Of a stretch of DNA of 12,982 nt, positions 1-8,018 are shown piece by piece. The DNA comes from Dictyoglomaceae bacterium (GTDB lineage: Bacteria > Dictyoglomota > Dictyoglomia > Dictyoglomales > Dictyoglomaceae). The stretch is taken from positions 1 through 12,982 of the forward strand of contig JAPYWU010000020.1 of the NCBI GenBank assembly GCA_028276205.1, given 5' to 3'. The translations under genes and the position numbers were made by a program. The notes beneath the pieces were generated by a model that was not told the DNA's origin, searched no databases, and worked only from the letters and a program-made list of their open reading frames with translations. Positions within the stretch are counted from its first letter, which is position 1. The number at the start of each line of letters is the position of its first letter.

Positions 1-162
1 ATTATAGGTACAGGATATATTGGACTTGTTACTTCTTTGGGACTTTCTAAATTAGGTAACAAGGTAATTTGTATGGATGTAGATGAGGACAAAATATCTC
101 TTCTCAAAAAAGGGATATCTCCTATTTATGAAGAGGGGATAACAGAGCTCCTATATGAAAGC
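1..162. repeat. Terminal direct repeat, left copy
   Basis: These 162 bases recur at 12821-12982, the last bases of the window, in the same orientation. I see a single mismatch: T at 36 against C at 12856, the third base of a serine codon and so silent. The repeat lies wholly within the dehydrogenase coding sequence. It looks like a self-overlap of contig ends or the edge of a tandem unit of 12,820 bp rather than a mobile-element repeat. Confidence 0.95.
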
Positions 163-1287
163 TTAGGAGAAAAAAGAATTATCTTTACAACTAATTTTGA
201 AGATGTAGTTAAAAATTCTGAAATCCTATTTATATGTGTGAATACTCCTCCAAAGGAGAATGGTGAGGTAGATCTTTCTCAAGTAATATCATCTACAAAG
301 TCAATAGCTAAATTTATTGAGAGAAGAAAAATTATAGCTATAAAAAGTACAATTCCTGTTCATGCTCTCTCAAAAATAAGAGAAATATTAAATAAAGAGG
401 GAAAAACAGAAGGAGAAGATTATGAATTAGCAGTAGTTCCAGAATTTCTTAGAGAAGGCTCTGCTATAAAGGACTTTTTTAATCCATCAAGAATAGTAAT
501 TGGTGCTGAAAAGGAAGATGTTGCAGAAATAATAAAAGAAATATTTTCTCCCTTGAACTCTCCTATTATAATAACAAAGCCTGTATCTGCAATTCTCATA
601 AAATATGCTTCTAATGCCTTTCTTGCCATGAGAATCTCTTTTATTAATGAGATAGCTAATATATGTGAAAAGTTTAATGTAGATGTTTATGAAGTTATAG
701 AAGGAATGAAATACGATAAAAGAATAGGTAATGAATATTTAAATCCTGGAATTGGTTTTGGAGGACCATGTTTGGAAAAGGATCTTATGGGACTTATCAA
801 GATGGCAGAAAAAAAGGAATACTCACCAGATTTTTTAAAGGCAATTTTGGAAAAGAATGAACATCAAGTAAGATATGTTATTTATAAAGTAAAAGAGGAA
901 CTTTCTGATCTTCTTTATGACTATACCATATCTGTATGGGGTTTAACTTTTAAGCCTGATACCAAAGATGTGAGAAATTCTCTTTCTCTAAGAATAATAA
1001 GTCTTTTAAAAAATGAAGGTGCATACATAAAAGCCTATGATCCCTTAGGAATGGATGAGGCAAGAAAGATTATAAATGATATTGAATATGGGAATGACCC
1101 TTATGATACAGCTTCAGGAAGTGATGCTCTTTTAATTTTAACTTCCTGGAAAGAATTTAGAGAAGTAGATTTAAAAAGACTTAAATCTATTATGAAAAGA
1201 CCTATCATCATAGATGGTGTTAATATTTTAGATCCTCATAAAGTTAAGGAGATGGGCTTTATATATAAAGGAATAGGAAGAAGATAA
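1..1287 (+). CDS. UDP-glucose/nucleotide-sugar 6-dehydrogenase, 5' end cut by window edge
   Basis: Likely oxidises a UDP-hexose to the UDP-uronic acid with two NAD+ in the cytoplasm. Frame 1 is open from the first base and reads IIGTGYIGLV, the NAD-binding Rossmann motif, so only six codons are missing (MKKNIG, as seen in the copy at 12803). The full protein would be 434 residues, normal for the family. Using full-length numbering, visible motifs are VNTPP, the VPEFLREGSA segment, the KYASNAF helix lysine, the catalytic cysteine in GFGGPCLEKD (about Cys263) and GLTFKPDTKDVRNS in the C-terminal UDP-binding domain. All three domains are intact. TTG at 37 is in frame but would remove the dinucleotide motif, so it is not the start. 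UDP-glucose is the most likely substrate from family knowledge, but UDP-ManNAc or UDP-GlcNAc dehydrogenases share these motifs. Confidence 0.93.
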   Translation: MIGTGYIGLVTSLGLSKLGNKVICMDVDEDKISLLKKGISPIYEEGITELLYESLGEKRIIFTTNFEDVVKNSEILFICVNTPPKENGEVDLSQVISSTKSIAKFIERRKIIAIKSTIPVHALSKIREILNKEGKTEGEDYELAVVPEFLREGSAIKDFFNPSRIVIGAEKEDVAEIIKEIFSPLNSPIIITKPVSAILIKYASNAFLAMRISFINEIANICEKFNVDVYEVIEGMKYDKRIGNEYLNPGIGFGGPCLEKDLMGLIKMAEKKEYSPDFLKAILEKNEHQVRYVIYKVKEELSDLLYDYTISVWGLTFKPDTKDVRNSLSLRIISLLKNEGAYIKAYDPLGMDEARKIINDIEYGNDPYDTASGSDALLILTSWKEFREVDLKRLKSIMKRPIIIDGVNILDPHKVKEMGFIYKGIGRR

Positions 1288-1290
1288 GTT

Positions 1291-1326
1291 ATGGAAATTG
1301 AAGGTTCTAAAATAAGGAAGCAGTGA
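1291..1326 (+). pseudogene. Possible truncated start of a gene downstream of the dehydrogenase
   Basis: ATG at 1291 lies three bases after the dehydrogenase stop and gives MEIEGSKIRKQ before TGA at 1324. The first eight residues resemble the opening of NAD-dependent sugar epimerases, which often begin with a similar stretch before the Rossmann glycine motif, and such genes commonly follow UDP-glucose dehydrogenase. That motif never arrives here, so if the reading is right the gene is broken at about 1314. Eight codons are weak evidence and chance is possible. Confidence 0.3.
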
Positions 1327-1344
1327 ACCCCCATTTATATTTTT

Positions 1345-3067
1345 TTACTTTGCTGGAGCAGGATTAAATTTAAGTCCTGAGGAAAGTTCAAAAGTTATCT
1401 GATGATATCTTTCTCCCCAATAACTTTTATCTCCTATAACTGTCTTTTCCTCATCTACTTTTCCATTTAATGTTCCAGTATAGGTATTATTGTTGATATC
1501 TAAAAGAAGTTCTACTTCTTTTCTTTGATCCTTTGATAGATCCAAAGTTACAGTTAAGTCTTTTAGATCTCCCATAGAATAATTTTGAGTTATTGTAATC
1601 TTTATAGGTTTTGAGGATTAATACTACTTAAAGGTATTTTAATCTGCCATATAGATGATCTGGAAGATAATAAACCATTTCCATTAAGATCTATAAATTC
1701 TTTGCTATATGTTTGAGCTCCCACATCAACTATTACAGTAAAGGATTTGGATTTTATTTTCAAATCTTCATTTCTTGCACCATAAGGTGTTAAACCTCTA
1801 ATCTCTTTTATAGAAAGCCATAATTCTTTATCTTTGTATGCAGGTTCTTTTGAGGTATATTCAAAAAGTTTTGTATTATAGGAAAATCCATCCCATTCAT
1901 AGATCTCTGCCTTAAATTTCTTTTTCCCAACAAGATAATCTATCTTTACATAAAAATAAAGATCTCCTGAGAGGGCACTTAATTCATTCTCTCCTTTTGT
2001 AGAAATTTGGAAATAAGTTTTAGAGATGGGATTTTGTAGAACAAGATTTAAACTTCCATTTACATAAAGTTTATCTTTTAAAATACTCAACTCTCCTCCG
2101 ACACCTGCGCTTGCAACTTTATAATCTAATCCAATCTCTGCATTGGCTCCTACATCTACATATGGAGCTACAAAAGCATTACAAAAAAGAGGATCTAAGG
2201 TAGCTCCTAAGTCTAATCCAATTTTTCCTCTTAATCCAAAGGAGCCACTTACATTAAATGGTCCTACTGGAAAAGTTATAGGAAAACTCCAATCTACATT
2301 GTATTCAGACTTATCTTTGTATTTTACATTTGTTTTAAAACTTTTCCTCGATCTTTTTATCTCCAAGTATATATACTCTTGCATAACCTTTATGATAATT
2401 ATTATTCTCTCCTGCTCCAATATCTGTTTCAACTTTAATTAATTCAGCCTTCTTTCCTAAAAGCCCTACTGTTGCATAAACAAAAGCATTTGAAGATACT
2501 TTTTTCTCTTCTCCTACATGCCTTAAGCCTCCCTACATTGACATTAAAATCATCATTACCCAAGGGTAATTCCCATCTTCTTTCCCAATTTAGATTTTTA
2601 AATTCTTTTAGGGGTTCTTCTGGAGTCTCTGGAGCATAGGGGACTATTTCTTTAAAAACCTTTCTTTGTATTTCAAAGTTTTGCCTTGGTATTACTATAC
2701 GCTGTATAACTATCTCTTCTTCTTTATCTCTTAAGGAATAACCATAGGAATTTAATTTCTGTTCAATATCATTTATCTCTTTTAAGAAATCCTCTCCTGT
2801 AATCTTTCTTCAATCAGATAAAGTAATTATTTGACTTTTTGTGATTTTGAAAAAATCATAATTAAAGGGCTTAAACGCAATAGGTGGCTTTTTGATAGTA
2901 AATATTTTTGCACTTTTTGAATCTAAGATTATTGGTGTCGTAAGTTTTACAGTTATCTTGGAAATATTTTGAGAAATTTGTGGGAGGTTGAAATTTTACT
3001 GAGCACTTACAAGATTTATAGAAAGAATGATCCATAAAGTGATAATAATTAAAAGAACCTTTTTCAA
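1345..3067 (-). pseudogene. Decayed gene for a secreted protein of unknown function
   Basis: TTG at 3067 follows an AGAGG site (3078-3074) and opens a clean signal peptide, MKKVLLIIITLWIILS then INLVSAQ. TAA at 2998-2996 interrupts immediately. The frame then resumes to TGA at 2812-2810 and resumes again. A one-base deletion near 2528-2533 shifts it, an extra base in the A run at 2337-2340 shifts it again, and a deletion in the T run at 1609-1612 shifts it a third time before the stop at 1345. Stitched together this gives a protein of about 570 residues: signal peptide, a charged mid part containing VPYAPETPEEP, a glycine-rich region (FNVSGSFGLRGKIGLDLGA) suggestive of beta strands, and a C-terminal part with FIDLNGNGLLSS. 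I do not recognise the family; an exported surface or outer-envelope protein is an inference. Five lesions make it non-functional as written. Confidence 0.8.
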
Positions 3068-3158
3068 CTTTTTCCTCTATTTTTTAATATCCTCTAACTC
3101 TTAGCCACAAAACATTTTAAATTATTTTTCAAAAGAATAAAAAAAGGAGGTTTTGATT

Positions 3159-3911
3159 ATGGAAAAAAGAGTGGCTATTGTTACAGGAGGAGGACAAGGG
3201 ATTGGAAAGGCCATAGCCCAAAAATTCTTAGAAAATCATATCTCAGTAGTAATTGCAGAGATTGACGAATCCGCAGGAAAAGAAACAGAAGAAGAATATT
3301 TATCCTTGGGAGAGATAAAATTTATTAAAACTGATGTATCCAAGGAAGAAGAAGTCAAAAACATGGTAGAGGAAACAGTAAATACCTTTGGAAAGATAAA
3401 TTATCTTATCAACAATGCTGGGATTGGAATAAATAAACATATATCAGAACTCACCTTAGAAGAATGGAATAGAGTTTTAGGAGTAAATCTTACAGGAGCC
3501 TTTTTGTGTAGTAAATATGCCTATCCTTACCTTAAAAAGGAGAAAGGAGTAATTATAAATATTGCATCCACAAGAGCTTTTATGTCAGAGCCAAATACAG
3601 AAGCTTATTCTGCTTCTAAAGGTGGAATTTATGCCTTAACTCATGCCCTTGCTATAAGCCTTGGTCCTGATATAAGAGTAAACTGTATAAGCCCTGGCTG
3701 GATTGAAGTGTCAGAATGGAAGAAAAAGAGTCTAAGAAAACCTGCAGAGCTTACAGAGCTTGATCATAAACAACATCCAGCAGGAAGAGTAGGAAGACCT
3801 GAAGATATAGCAAGTCTTGTCCTATACCTTATATCAGATGAGGCAGGATTTATTACTGGAGCAAACTTTATAGTTGATGGTGGTATGACAAGAAAAATGA
3901 TTTATTTATAA
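3159..3911 (+). CDS. SDR-family NAD(P)-dependent oxidoreductase
   Basis: Intact classical short-chain dehydrogenase/reductase of 250 residues, the usual length. Visible are the cofactor motif TGGGQGIG (9-16), an acidic end to strand 2 (AEID, about 33-36) favouring NAD over NADP, NNAG (85-88), catalytic Ser137, Tyr150 and Lys154 (YSASK), the PGW segment after the active site, and the C-terminal GANFIVDGG. The substrate cannot be told from sequence; sugar, alcohol or 3-oxoacyl substrates are all possible. ATG at 3159 is chosen because AAGGAGG (3144-3150) sits eight bases upstream; TTG at 3153 is in frame but too close to it. The gene is divergent from the dead secreted-protein gene and converges on the VOC gene with seven bases between stops. 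It is intact while its neighbours are decayed. Confidence 0.93.
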   Translation: MEKRVAIVTGGGQGIGKAIAQKFLENHISVVIAEIDESAGKETEEEYLSLGEIKFIKTDVSKEEEVKNMVEETVNTFGKINYLINNAGIGINKHISELTLEEWNRVLGVNLTGAFLCSKYAYPYLKKEKGVIINIASTRAFMSEPNTEAYSASKGGIYALTHALAISLGPDIRVNCISPGWIEVSEWKKKSLRKPAELTELDHKQHPAGRVGRPEDIASLVLYLISDEAGFITGANFIVDGGMTRKMIYL

Positions 3912-3918
3912 AAGATTA

Positions 3919-4317
3919 TTATTTCCAACTTATTATTTCTAACAATACTCCCTCAGGTCCATAGAAATATCCATACTTTCCATCTGGAAATTCTAAAGGA
4001 CCTAAAATAAACTCTATCCCTTTTGTTTTTAAATATTCGTAAATTTTGTCTACATCTTCTACTAAAAACGCTATATGCTCAACTCCTCCCTTTTTACGAT
4101 CATCCCATCTTCTTTTTTCAAAAAATGTGGGATTATCATCTGGATATATCAACTCTAACATAGAGTTTCCCATATTTAGGAATATAATTCTTGCTCTTTC
4201 TCCCTCATCATAAAAATCCATTTTTACATCAAAACCTAATATATCACGATAAAATTTTAAATTTTCCTCTACATCACTTATAATTATAGAAACATGATCA
4301 AATCCTTTAACTGTCAT
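3919..4317 (-). CDS. VOC-superfamily (glyoxalase-fold) metalloprotein
   Basis: A 132-residue intact protein with two beta-alpha-beta-beta-beta modules. Putative metal ligands follow the glyoxalase I pattern: His8 (FDHVS), Glu55 (MLELIY), His81 (VEHIAF) and Glu127 (LLEIIS). The C-terminal YGPEGVLLEI is typical of lactoylglutathione lyase-like and methylmalonyl-CoA epimerase-like members. Exact substrate is open: methylglyoxal detoxification, an epimerase or a dioxygenase-like role cannot be separated here. ATG at 4317 is chosen because GGAGG (4327-4323) lies five bases upstream; a TTG at 4329 overlaps that site. It follows the dead solute-binding protein gene by 17 bases and probably shared its transcript originally, so its current promoter is unclear. 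Confidence 0.88.
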   Translation of the reverse strand: MTVKGFDHVSIIISDVEENLKFYRDILGFDVKMDFYDEGERARIIFLNMGNSMLELIYPDDNPTFFEKRRWDDRKKGGVEHIAFLVEDVDKIYEYLKTKGIEFILGPLEFPDGKYGYFYGPEGVLLEIISWK

Positions 4318-4334
4318 AAACACCTCCAAATATT

Positions 4335-6124
4335 TTATTTCCTTCCTGTAGAATTAATAAAAGGAAGCATAAAATTAAATAGTCCCCACCACCAAACTGG
4401 AGCCATATAAGAATTTTCACTGTTTGGAAAATTAGTCCAATAGTAGTTATCTTGGGCGCAAAATTTAAATGTTATAATAAATACTATAGAAGGCATTTCT
4501 TCCACATATATTTTTGTTGAATTCCATAATTAATTCTTTTGCCTTTTCATCTTCTGGAGGTATTGTATCATTTTCTCAATAATATTATCAATCTTTTTAT
4601 TTTTTCACCTTATAAAATTTTTAGAGAAGGCAAGTTTACCAGAAGGCTTATAGTATGATGAGTGATACTGTTGAATTGCAAAATATATGTCAAAAGATGG
4701 TATGGTCCAATGAGAGCAAACCTCAAAATCTCCTGAAGATATTTTAACTACATAAATTATACTATCATAGGTTTCTACATTTACATCAATTCCAAATTTT
4801 TTCCACTGCTCAGCAACTGAAAAGTCTAATCTCATTCTCTGAACTTCATTAAAAGATGCAGATATTATATTAATAACCCAAGTTTTCCATTGGGAAGAAG
4901 CCACTTACCATTTTTGTCTCTTCTAAATCCCTGTTTTAAAAGTAATTTTTCTGCTACATCTGGTGCATATTTCCACCATCCTATACCAAATAAATTTCTT
5001 ATATCGCCCTCATATACATATCCTATCTTTTTGAGATATTCCTTAAGTTTATATGAAATTTGAGAATCCCATGGAGCAAAATCACCTTCTAATTTGAAAT
5101 CTGAGAGCCATTCCTTTGAAACCTGAAATTACTACCTCAGTTAAGTCTATAGCAAGTGCTAAAGCCTATCTAACATCTTTTATATTATAGGGATATTTTT
5201 CTAAATTGAAACCTATAGCTCTTGCCCTTACATCATACATCCATGCCCATGGAAAGTCTTTACACCATAATCTTGAATATTTATTAGATTTTCTTAAAAC
5301 TTCCCATGCTTCTGGGGTTAGATCAAATATAAGGTCAAGTTCATGTCTACTTTATGCCATAATCTTTTTCTCATCAATCCCATAATATATAAAAAGGATA
5401 AATTTAGGAGTTGGCATTCCATAAATCTGTCCTACACTTGTTCTTTGCCAATCTTGTCTTCTTTCAAATAATCTCTAATATCCATTGATATCAAAACTTT
5501 TAAGTATATATGGACCTAAGGATATAGGAAAATAGAATTTATACTTTACGGATCTTTCTCTCTTTCAAATTTGTGCTTAGGCATTATATAGCATGTGTTA
5601 TATACTAAGGAGGAAAATATATGATGAAAAGATGGCATAGGATTTTTAAACTCAAAAACTACTGTATAATTATCTAATTTATAAGCCTTTGATACATTTC
5701 TTAAAAAAAACTCACTATACGTAAGCCCAGTATTTTTAATATGATAATTTATGGTAAACACCACATCATCTGCAGTAAAAGGCTTTCCATCACTCCAATA
5801 TATACCTTTTCTTAATTTTATTGTTAATTTTTTATAATCTTTATCATAAGAAGGTGATGATTCAACAAGTGAGTTAATAACCTTACCAGTCTGTGGATCA
5901 AGATACCAAAGAACATCAAGCAAAAGTTGATGAAGTCCGCCACCTTCTTCAATATTTCCTGGTTTCCAATAGTTAAAATCATAAGGATCTATTATTCTTC
6001 CCTTATGGTTGTCAACAATTAATACTTCATGACGAGGGATATCAGGTATACCTTGAGAGTTTATCTGAGAAATTAAAAGACAAAGTAATAAAATATTTAA
6101 TATTAAAAACTTTATTCTACACAT
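4335..6124 (-). pseudogene. Decayed ABC-transporter solute-binding protein, family 5 (peptide/oligosaccharide type)
   Basis: ATG at 6124 opens a signal peptide (CRIKFLILNILLLCLLISQ). After it come the family-5 hallmarks: LTIKLRKGIYWSDGKPFTADDVVFTI, then a NYTVVFEFKNPMPSF segment. The frame breaks near 5540-5550 and I can follow the protein to GRK-stop at 4335 through nine lesions: frameshifts near 5545, 5125, 4885, 4565 and 4513, and stops TAG 5477-5475, TAA 5354-5352, TAG 5168-5166 and TGA 4607-4605. Recovered pieces such as YFPISLGPYILKSFDINGY, FDLTPEAWEVL and ALALAIDLTEVV are in the expected order, so the gene is full length (about 595 codons) but dead. It would have delivered peptides or oligosaccharides to an importer; no permease genes are adjacent. 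It starts four bases after the stop of the chimeric ATPase frame. Confidence 0.9.
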
Positions 6125-6128
6125 ATAA

Positions 6129-7136
6129 TTAAGACCCAAAAAGCTTATTAAAAGAAAAGTGTATCTTCTCTTTATTTTTCAATAGAAACTCCCTGTTTTT
6201 CCTATCTCTATATTGTACTAAAGCTCTTTGAAGTTTTCCCTCTTCATAAGTTTTTGCTACATATATTTTTTCCTTTCTATCAGGATGATACTCGGTATAA
6301 AAGGCACAAGATGCTGGAGTCAGTGGCAAGGGAGTATAATCCTGAATATGCTCTAAATAATGCCCCAATCCTTTTACATAAATGGCAAGATCCCATGCAT
6401 CTTTCATTGTAGCTCCTGGATGAGAAGATATAAAAGTTGCAGAATCTCTTGTCATAGTACCCACTAATTTTCCATCTCTTAAGACTGTAATTCTGTCAGC
6501 TATCCTAAATACTTCTTCTAATCTATGAGATATGAAAATTACAGTTATTCCTTGTTCTTTAAGTTGTTGAATTATTTTAAATAACTTTTCAACCTCTTCA
6601 GGTCCCAAAGCAGATGTAGGCTCATCCATAATAATAATCTTTGCCTTAAAAGATAAAGCTTTTGCAATTTCTACCATTTGTCTTTCAGCAACTGATAAAT
6701 TCCTAACAAGTTGTGAAGGAGAAATATCTGCCCCAATTATATCTAAAAGTTTTTTTGCTTCTCTCTCCATTTTTTCTTTATCTATAAATCCAAGATTTCC
6801 TAAGATACCATTTTTTCTTGATTCTCTATTACAAAATATGTTTGCTGCAACTGTCTGATTAGGTCTAAGGTTAAATTCTTGATAGATAGTACTTATTCCT
6901 AATTTTTGAGCATGATATGGATTTTCCAACTCTATTCTTTTTCCATCAAGATAAATTCTTCCAGAATCCTTTTTGTAAGCACCACTTAAAATTTTCATTA
7001 ATGTAGATTTTCCTGCACCATTTTCTCCTACAAGTGCAGTGACTTCTCCTAAGTATGCCTCAAAATCTACTTTATCTAAAGCCTGAACTCCTGGAAATTC
7101 TTTAGATATACCCTCCATTCGTAATATTGGTTCCAT
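6129..7136 (-). CDS. Chimeric open frame: sugar-ABC ATPase N-terminal half joined to YgiQ-type C-terminus
   Basis: Residues 1 to about 228 are the first nucleotide-binding domain of an RbsA/MglA/XylG-type sugar importer ATPase: Walker A GENGAGKST (37-45), Q-loop YQEFN, signature LSVAERQMVEIAKAL (147-161), Walker B IIIMDEP (167-173) and switch His SHR (203-205). Such proteins normally run to about 500 residues with a second domain, absent here. From about residue 232 the sequence becomes TFISSHPGATMKDAWDLAIY, then IQDYTPLPLT and LQRALVQYRDRKNREFL, which resembles the C-terminus of YgiQ/UPF0313 radical-SAM proteins. The join, near 6435-6450, is in frame. GGAGGTG (7152-7146) sits nine bases before ATG 7136, so the frame is probably translated, but neither parent activity is likely. 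A deletion that also removed the permease gene, or a misassembly, could explain it. Confidence 0.85.
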   Translation of the reverse strand: MEPILRMEGISKEFPGVQALDKVDFEAYLGEVTALVGENGAGKSTLMKILSGAYKKDSGRIYLDGKRIELENPYHAQKLGISTIYQEFNLRPNQTVAANIFCNRESRKNGILGNLGFIDKEKMEREAKKLLDIIGADISPSQLVRNLSVAERQMVEIAKALSFKAKIIIMDEPTSALGPEEVEKLFKIIQQLKEQGITVIFISHRLEEVFRIADRITVLRDGKLVGTMTRDSATFISSHPGATMKDAWDLAIYVKGLGHYLEHIQDYTPLPLTPASCAFYTEYHPDRKEKIYVAKTYEEGKLQRALVQYRDRKNREFLLKNKEKIHFSFNKLFGS

Positions 7137-7156
7137 TTAATGTTTCACCTCCAATT

Positions 7157-7198
7157 AAAAAAGGGGTATCGATTGGTAAACCCAAACCGATACCCCTT
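7157..7198 (-). terminator. Rho-independent terminator or attenuator between sugar-binding protein and ATPase
   Basis: AAGGGGTATCG (7161-7171) pairs with CGATACCCCTT (7188-7198), an 11-bp stem, extended by TTGG/CCAA past a small internal loop around the loop TAAAC. On the minus strand the hairpin is followed by six T (complement of 7157-7162). It lies between the sugar-binding protein stump and the ATPase start. Hairpins at this place in sugar ABC operons commonly reduce read-through so that the binding protein is made in excess. Confidence 0.82.
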
Positions 7199-7227
7199 AT
7201 ATTTTCAAGTTTTAGAACTAAAAATTT

Positions 7228-7487
7228 TTAAAATGCAGGAGGTAAAGGAGTCTTGAAATCTTTTAGTAACCATGCTCTAATCATTGCATCAACATTCTTC
7301 TTTGTTATTATATCCATTCCAGAATCAATCCAATCTGGGAATTTTTCTCCCTTAACTACCCTACGATATAAAATGTCTATGATATCATATCCCCAGCCAC
7401 AATATTTTTGTCCTACTAAACCACAAGGGTACCAGTGTAGAGAGATAAGTAAAGATAAAACTATGCCCTCAGCATCCTTATAATATC
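7228..7487 (-). pseudogene. C-terminal stump of a periplasmic sugar-binding protein
   Basis: The minus strand encodes about 85 residues ending GWGYDIIDILYRRVVKGEKF, then DSGMDIITKKNVDAMIRAWL and a stop at 7228. This resembles the C-terminus of ribose/xylose-type periplasmic binding proteins, where a DSG.DIVTK.NVD motif precedes the end. Its position before an attenuator hairpin and an RbsA-like ATPase fits a sugar ABC operon. The upstream part is lost: from about 7487 the opposite strand becomes transposase-like, although the minus frame happens to stay open to 7725. The residues predicted from 7488-7725 on this strand are therefore probably not real. Without its signal peptide and first lobe the protein cannot work. 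Confidence 0.7.
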
Positions 7488-7963
7488 CAAGGATGGAGGA
7501 ATGACAGAATAATATATCTAAAACTGCTAAAATTTTAGGCATATCAAGGAAACCTAAATCTTTCCCTAATAAAACTCCTCCTAATTTTGAAGATTTAATT
7601 GTTAAAGAGGCTAAAAGAACTGGCTTCAGGTATAGAATACTTAAATCATTCTTTGAAAGAAAATACTCTTTATCTTTCTCTGAGAATACTATTAAGTATG
7701 AATGGAATATTATTATGCTTTCCAAGAGTAAGATTTACTGTTTATTCCTATGAGCTTAACTCTACTTTTGGTTTCTCCTTTATTGTATTTGTTATTCTAT
7801 GGCTAAGAGCTCATAATGTAAGAGGAAGAAGCATGTATTAACTTTTCCTGTTATACTTTTAGATGAGTTATTAAAGTCCGCAGGCCTTTTTACCAAGATT
7901 TATCTGACTTCCTTAAAAGTGGTACCTATGTCCCTACCAAGTGCCTTTTAATAAAAGAGTAAT
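7485..7963 (+). mobile_element. Shredded insertion-sequence transposase (DDE/integrase-core type)
   Basis: Four plus-strand islands lie in transposase order but in different frames. First, from 7489, KDGGMTE shifts frame into NNISKTAKILGISRK, a helix-turn-helix. It runs directly into PKSFPNKTPPNFEDLIVKEA, then KRTGFRYRILKSFFERKYSL and SENTIKY (to about 7697). Second, RFTVYSYELNSTFGFSFIVF then VILWLRAHNVRGR (about 7728-7829) resembles the catalytic-core region. Third, FPVILLDELLKSAG (7844-7885). Fourth, FYQDLSDFLKSGTYVPTKC to the stop at 7960-7962. Linking sequence is missing between islands, so the catalytic core is incomplete and the element is dead. Terminal inverted repeats were not found. 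The family is recalled from resemblance to integrase-core transposases, perhaps IS481-like, and is unconfirmed. It truncates the sugar-binding protein gene and ends just before the operon promoter. Confidence 0.66.
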
Positions 7964-7982
7964 AAATCTCATAATAGTAAAA

Positions 7983-8012
7983 TTTACAATTTTATTAGTT
8001 TTTTGATATACT
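7983..8012 (+). promoter_or_regulatory. Sigma-70-type promoter of the glycosyltransferase operon
   Basis: TTTACA (7983-7988) and TATACT (8007-8012) are each one base from consensus and 18 bases apart. The expected start point, about seven bases past the -10 box, falls on or next to the ATG at 8019. No Shine-Dalgarno site lies before that ATG, so the transcript is probably leaderless. The promoter begins about 20 bases after the transposase stop. Confidence 0.65.
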
Positions 8013-8018
8013 TTAAAT

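Noticed and set aside
2143..2442. Plus-strand 99-codon open frame
   Set aside because: It is a shadow of the decayed secreted-protein gene on the minus strand, with no ribosome site and low-complexity sequence.
1345..6124. Stop-codon reassignment or programmed recoding
   Set aside because: All three stop codons occur, mixed with frameshifts, while genes elsewhere in the window use normal stops cleanly; decay explains it better.
7488..7725. Minus-strand open frame upstream of the sugar-binding protein stump
   Set aside because: It is antisense to transposase islands and shows no binding-protein features; it stays open by chance.
7945..7957. Short palindrome CTTTTA-A-TAAAAG as a terminator
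   Set aside because: Six A/T-dominated pairs with a one-base loop inside coding sequence and no T run; too weak.
1288..8018. Sequencing error as the sole cause of broken genes
   Set aside because: About 4.8 kb of the right-hand operon, the 1.3 kb dehydrogenase and the SDR and VOC genes have no lesion, so errors would have to be confined to the dead genes. It cannot be fully excluded without reads.
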